DNA of 64,000 bases, from assembly GCA_905331475.1 (NCBI GenBank), contig CAJNYU010004051.1:248001-312000 (forward strand), read 5' to 3'. Of this stretch, positions 59,030 to 64,000 are shown piece by piece (positions within the stretch are counted from its first letter, which is position 1; the number at the start of each line of letters is the position of its first letter). The notes under the pieces are model-generated. The model made no database searches. It saw only the letters and a program-made list of their open reading frames with translations, and had not been told where the DNA came from. A program made the position numbers and the translations under genes. The stretch comes from Rotaria socialis. Lineage: Eukaryota; Rotifera; Eurotatoria; Philodinida; Philodinidae.

Positions 59030-61899
59030 TTAGTTATTGTGCTATTGTTCTATTCTATATATAGCATGCGTCTTTTCGACATTGTCTTCTTTTTAAATGA
59101 GAAACTGAAATTAGTCAATGGTTTCTATGGTATATAAAGAGTAGATGATATGTAAGTAATATTCATATGAAAGATGTTGAGGTACACGGTAGCAGACGTG
59201 AGATAAACGTCAGGAGATAGCTTAAAAACGATAAAAACTAGTCAATTGTAATCTGATTGTAAAGTGTACGAAGATAATATGGATGTTGACATAATTTGTG
59301 ACTTACTCGATATATGAACATGTCAATAATACGAAGATTAATTGATCCAATGATGTATAGGTCACTAATGGGATAGCTAACAAGTGTCAAACATTAATAT
59401 GGTGAATAACTGATTTGAAGAAGAAACGGGAAACCAGATTATTAATGTTTGATGTTATACCAAAAGCAAAAGAAACCAACAACCAGTATGAAACCACGGG
59501 TTTCTTTCTGTTATTATACAGATGGTGATTTTATTCATAGCAGATTAATTGTAGAGCATTTAGTCTCTGCTGAATAACAACCGAAATACTAGGAAGTACC
59601 CACTGATTTGAATGTAATGGCATTGTTTTAAGGAGGAAACAAAGATTCCAACAAGACCATCCAATTAAATCTGCTTGCAATTCAAAGAATAATTTTAGAT
59701 CAATGTCAGTTTCGTAGAATAAAAGCTACTATCGGATTAATCTTTTTTCTTTTTATAAATGGCAATTCTCAGCTCCTTTCATAAAGAACAGAAGACCCAA
59801 AGAACAAGTGACTAAAATTAAAACTAGAAGAATCTGATTGATATTATCGTAGACATAGAATGCACGAATAATATTTCATGTCTGGTTGCCGATGAAATTC
59901 ATTTTTCATCGATAAGAAGAAAATTGATTGAAATACAATGGTTCGATTAATAGCTAAAGAAAAGAAAAGAAAAGAAAAGTCATTTTTTTTAGAAGCTAAC
60001 TTGAATGAGTAATCATCCAAGCGCGGTAGCCAAAAAATCTAAATCGAATTTGAGCATATCATAAATAAGACAGACAGATTCAACAACAGTGTGTCTTTGT
60101 ATACAAGCAACATTGAAGAAAAATAATAAAACAAGAAGAAATATTGTGAGGATCAATGCAAAATATTGACTTAAATTCTTATAGACTTGATTATCGTTTA
60201 TACGGTTCTCTAAGTTATCACCAATATCGTGATTTATACTAGTCGTATTACACACGAGCACTTGCTTGAATATAATATGTGATGAGCTTTGTTTGAGAAA
60301 AATAAGTTACTTCTAATGAAAAATCAATTTTGACGCTCAAGATATTTTCTCAGTCGGAAATTTTTTGCAACCAACTAAGAACATTTATTCATTCTGCACT
60401 TGATCAGTATTGAGTATAACATAAAGTGTAATATATATGTTGGAGCGGAAATTAAAATTCTTTTGCAATTACTTATATAATCTTCGATTTTTCTGAAATA
60501 TGTAAAAATAAATATTCGCCTCGAAGTCTAAACGAGAATGTTCGCATGCAGCTGTACAAGTCAGTTTGAATAAACAATATAAGTGCGAGTAAGGGTGAGG
60601 ATTTGATTGGTACGAGTCTACATCCTGCCACGTCCACACTCAATACTATTCTAATATTCATAATTATTTCGACGTCAATCAGTAGTATCTGCTGGGATGA
60701 TAGTCAAACTTATAAAAATGATTTTGTCTTGTCGTAGAATATTGCACTAGGTTTATTGAATCTGAAACAAATGTGATTATCAAATATTATTGAATAACTA
60801 TTTTCTCATTTCTATTGTTCAAAAGTCAGATAATTTGTTCATAGATTTGTAAAGAGATTAGTTTTCTTCGGAAATGATTTTTTTCCCGTACGATTGCCTG
60901 TTGAAATAGGAAGTAGAACAGCCTAGTAAAGACCTCGAGCACGAAGTCAATATAAAAACAAATGGGCGTTTCCGTAAATCTTTTCTTCCATATCAATGCT
61001 CACTGAATTTTGCTCTTTAGAACCATGAATGCTAAATTCCGTTAGATATTAGCATTGTTACGCTTTCTGTAATTCTAAGAGTGGCCTAGAATACTGAGCT
61101 GCAAATAATGTTAAAAACATACGTGTTTTGCTTTTATTTTAGAAATAAAATATCTTTCTATTGAAAAAGCCTGCAGTGTATGTTTAAGGGATATGTATCC
61201 ATTATTTTGTTAATCAAGAGCGATTCAATACATTTTCTTTCATCGTTTAGTACAAGGTTCAGAACGTATTTTCACTAGTACGTTCTTATTCTTCGAATGA
61301 CGTTCCTTGAAAGCGTCATATAGGCTAGGTTTTAAGAAATAATCTATATATGTTATGCTTTTCCGTCTTACTCAAGTGAGAAGTGCATCTATTCAAAATG
61401 AAAGTTTAGTCCTTGAAGGTATAAAGATTTTGTCAAAATTTAAAATTTCATTTCGATTCTTACAGTTTAAAAATTAATAATCACTGTTACTGGCTAAACT
61501 TGAAAGGTCTAGAAAGTTCAGGAAAATTATCCATTTTGAAACATTAATTAGATTATTTTTTCTAACTTTATTGCAATATTTTAAAGATAATTTTGAAATT
61601 CACAACAAAACGACGTTTAATTAGTCAATTGAAAAATAATTAAAATTGATAATCGATTAATACCTGTTGGAATATTAGCGCTTGATACTAAAAGGTTGCC
61701 TGTAAAAGAATTTACTGAATGATGAGCAAGATTTAAGAAACAGTTGAGTGAGCCATAAAAAGATGCTATGCTTTCTTCATTCGCTTTAAATGAGCAGGTT
61801 TACAAGTATATTCGAATATATGAATATATATAAATAAGCATTGGAAAATCGCATAGCATCGATAATTACAGATCAATATAGGTTTTAGTTTAGTCTACA
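59030..61899. other. Gene-poor region
   Basis: No supported gene. An (AAAAG)n tract lies at about 59957-59979. A minus-strand frame at 60013-60261 has one hydrophobic span but no ATG start or homology. Confidence 0.5.
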
Positions 61900-62470
61900 T
61901 CATAACCATGCCATTAGGCCACATCCATCTGTTTCTATAATGGTCTGACGTTGTTGATCAAGTAACAGATTGTATATATGACGATGTAAATTCGAAATCG
62001 ATTTTCGATGAATGTCGAACGAATCATTGCCATCATCAATGGGACCGCAATGCCTTCGAAAGCAGAAAATGAAATCAGTAAGCGTTGGCAATCTTTTTTA
62101 CGATCACTTGACAATCTTTGTCTTCGAGCACTGTGTCGAGATCATACACAGTTAGATGCAATGATTTCAATAATTGAAGAACTGAAAGTGTATGCAATGA
62201 ATTCCAATCCATGATAGGGATTTTCAAGGAAAAATATAAGCGAATATGAATGGAACGAAGATTCGTTGTAAACAAACAGTCATTTAGTATATCCAGACAA
62301 TTTGTTTCAATAATACGATAAGTTGGAATTTTTATGCAAAAAGCCGAGCTAATATTATGAAAAGAGTATTGATCATAGGATCGTAAAGTTATTGTACGAA
62401 GATCAGCAGGATTACGTAAAAATGATATATCGTCTCGTTCATTCAAGGTTCGTACGTTAGATGGAATCAT
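61900..62470 (-). pseudogene. F-box/LRR-type protein fragment, frameshifted
   Basis: The upstream frame (62470-62075) reads leucine-rich repeat-like segments (LRSIHIRLYF, LKSLHLTVYDLDTVLEDKDC). It continues in a second frame (62091-61900) with LPTLTDFIFCFRRHCG, NDSFDIHRKSISNLHRHIY and a final TDGCGLMAWL. The shift falls at a run of six T on the plus strand (62094-62099), one base more than a continuous frame would need. The tail resembles a large family of F-box-like proteins I associate with bdelloid genomes. The F-box and N-terminal part are missing and a stop lies shortly upstream of the ATG. A sequencing error in the homopolymer would explain the shift but not the missing N-terminus. Confidence 0.6.
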
Positions 62471-64000
62471 TTTGTTACATGATGCAGGCGACGCATAGAT
62501 TTACCTTGCATGCATACCTCGATTTGGCATGAGTAATTGAAAAATTCTTCAAACACCGTGGAAGAGTATAGCATGATAAATGTCGACGAAGGTCTGATTG
62601 ATGGTAGTATTAGAACAAAAACAATCAAAATAAACTCACATTTTATCTTTTGTTTTCACTAAAAATTAGCTATGAAAGTAACTTGATTTAGGTCACTGAC
62701 TGATGTAGCTATTTCTCATAGTAATTTTTTCACTAAACCACAATATTTTTCTTGAATATGCCATAGATCCGATATATCAATGAATATAATACTTCAATAG
62801 GCACTGTTTCTCGTTGTTGAAATTATCTAAAAAGATTTTATTCTAGCAGATGAACATTGATCGTTGCTATTTTCTAATGAATAGCAAAAGTTAAGACAAA
62901 AATATATAAATTATTGATTTCGAACAGAAAACTGTTGTTGCAATAGCAAACGTTTTAGTATTAAGAGAAAAGTTGGAAATAGATCAAATTATGAGTCATC
63001 AATTTATTAGGTGACATTCCAGTAGAATGACGCACAATATTTACTATGATAATGATGGTGGAAATAACTTTGTCAACATTCGTCGTACTACTAGGCGATT
63101 AGCAAGCTCTCAAGCATGAATACGCAAAAAGAGTTTGATATTTCTTATAGACCTTTATGCATCATCGATAAAATGTGTGTTAGTAATCAACTATCTCCTT
63201 TTTACGAGTTGCGCATTTATACCCGGGGGAAAAAGTACTAATCGTATTCACTTGAGATAGCAACTTATCCTTAAACTGTTATCTTGTTGATTGAAATTAC
63301 AGTTAATTCAATATTCTATGAATAAATTCGTGTTCGAATTACATCAGTTCAACTAGAGATATTTTCCCATATTCACACGAAGATTCAATTGATCTATTAT
63401 TAATAAGAAAAGCCCAGTGTAATTGCCTCCTCGTTGCAGTTTTGCAAGAAAACTTTGCATTTTTAATTAGGATTTTATTTATAAGGAATCTAATGAGCTT
63501 TAGACGGTCATAAAACTTTCAACCAAGCTTTATACCACTTATCAAGGATGTTGAGTATCAAGATAAAACTCAATTTTCATAATCGTCTAATAGAAGATTG
63601 TCAGCTAAGAAAGCTCACAAGCTCCTATCTATTTTTGATGTTTTTAATATCTTCGAAGTCTTATTATTAAAAGAAAATCAACTCAGTTGTCTTGAAGTGC
63701 CTGAATGGCTACTGTTTTTCTATGATAAATATTATATGTCTTATTAGGCACACATGCGAGGCATTATTTTCTACCCGATTGAACAAACCGTTATTTTTAA
63801 ATACAACGCTCAATTCTTATAATATTTACACAGAGTAGGTGAATAATTCCATCTAAGCGATAGTCAATAAAAGTAGAGAGAGATCGAGGAAGACAACTAT
63901 TGGCATATTCATGAGAGGCCTGAGTTCCGCCTTTTATCAGTCGTTTTTTGTTTCATCACTAGAATAGTTAAATGTGAAACAATATCATTTTGTCTTTTTT
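62471..64000. other. Intergenic to window end
   Basis: No gene, RNA or repeat recognised in the last 1.5 kb. Confidence 0.5.

Noticed and set aside
60013-60261. Single-span membrane protein
   Set aside because: The frame starts at GTG, has no ATG, and the hydrophobic stretch is the T-rich complement of an A-rich tract.

Overview
The window is nuclear DNA from a small, intron-bearing animal genome. It is AT-rich, most introns are short and GT-AG, and every recognisable gene is metazoan. The best guess is a bdelloid rotifer (Rotaria/Adineta-like). That is inference, based on codon and intron style and on an F-box/leucine-rich fragment whose C-terminal tail resembles an expanded bdelloid family. 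No viral, bacterial, CRISPR or rRNA signal was seen.

Layout. (1) 1-4918, + strand: 3' end of a teneurin gene (YD shell plus C-terminal toxin-fold domain), cut by the window start. (2) 6885-8540, +: a two-exon gene for an unrecognised Ser/Asn-rich basic protein. (3) 8541-16594: about 8 kb with no supported gene. (4) 16595-18329, +: a follistatin ortholog, one module per exon, all introns phase 1. (5) 20194-18954, -: nocturnin, five exons. (6) 22.9-29.8 kb: a nest of inverted repeats, minisatellites and decayed coding sequence, including a hAT-type non-autonomous element with an exact 8-bp target duplication. (7) 32150-30258, -: Hrs/HGS, ten exons, starting at the FYVE domain with no VHS domain. 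(8) 32573-47497, +: full-length DOP1/Dopey, 15 exons, 2539 aa, sharing a 422-bp divergent intergenic region with Hrs. (9) 47876-48169, +: DPM3. (10) 48734-52380, +: thioredoxin reductase, nine exons, 723 aa, with a CGGGSC tail and large insertions. (11) 56398-55058, -: a class A GPCR. (12) 57366-57971: a second hAT-type element. (13) 61900-62470, -: a frameshifted F-box/LRR-type fragment. The remainder is gene-poor.

How the genes relate. Hrs (endosomal ESCRT-0 sorting) and DOP1 (Golgi/endosome membrane traffic) are divergently transcribed and may share a promoter. DPM3 (ER dolichol-phosphate-mannose synthase anchor) follows DOP1 by about 380 bp. The other genes are functionally unrelated neighbours. 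At least three inverted-repeat elements with target duplications (two 8-bp, one TA) lie in introns or intergenic DNA: TrxR intron 7, DOP1 intron 4 and the 57-kb intergenic region.

All exon joins were worked out by hand from GT/AG sites and reading phase, using family motifs recalled from knowledge. No alignment or search was run.
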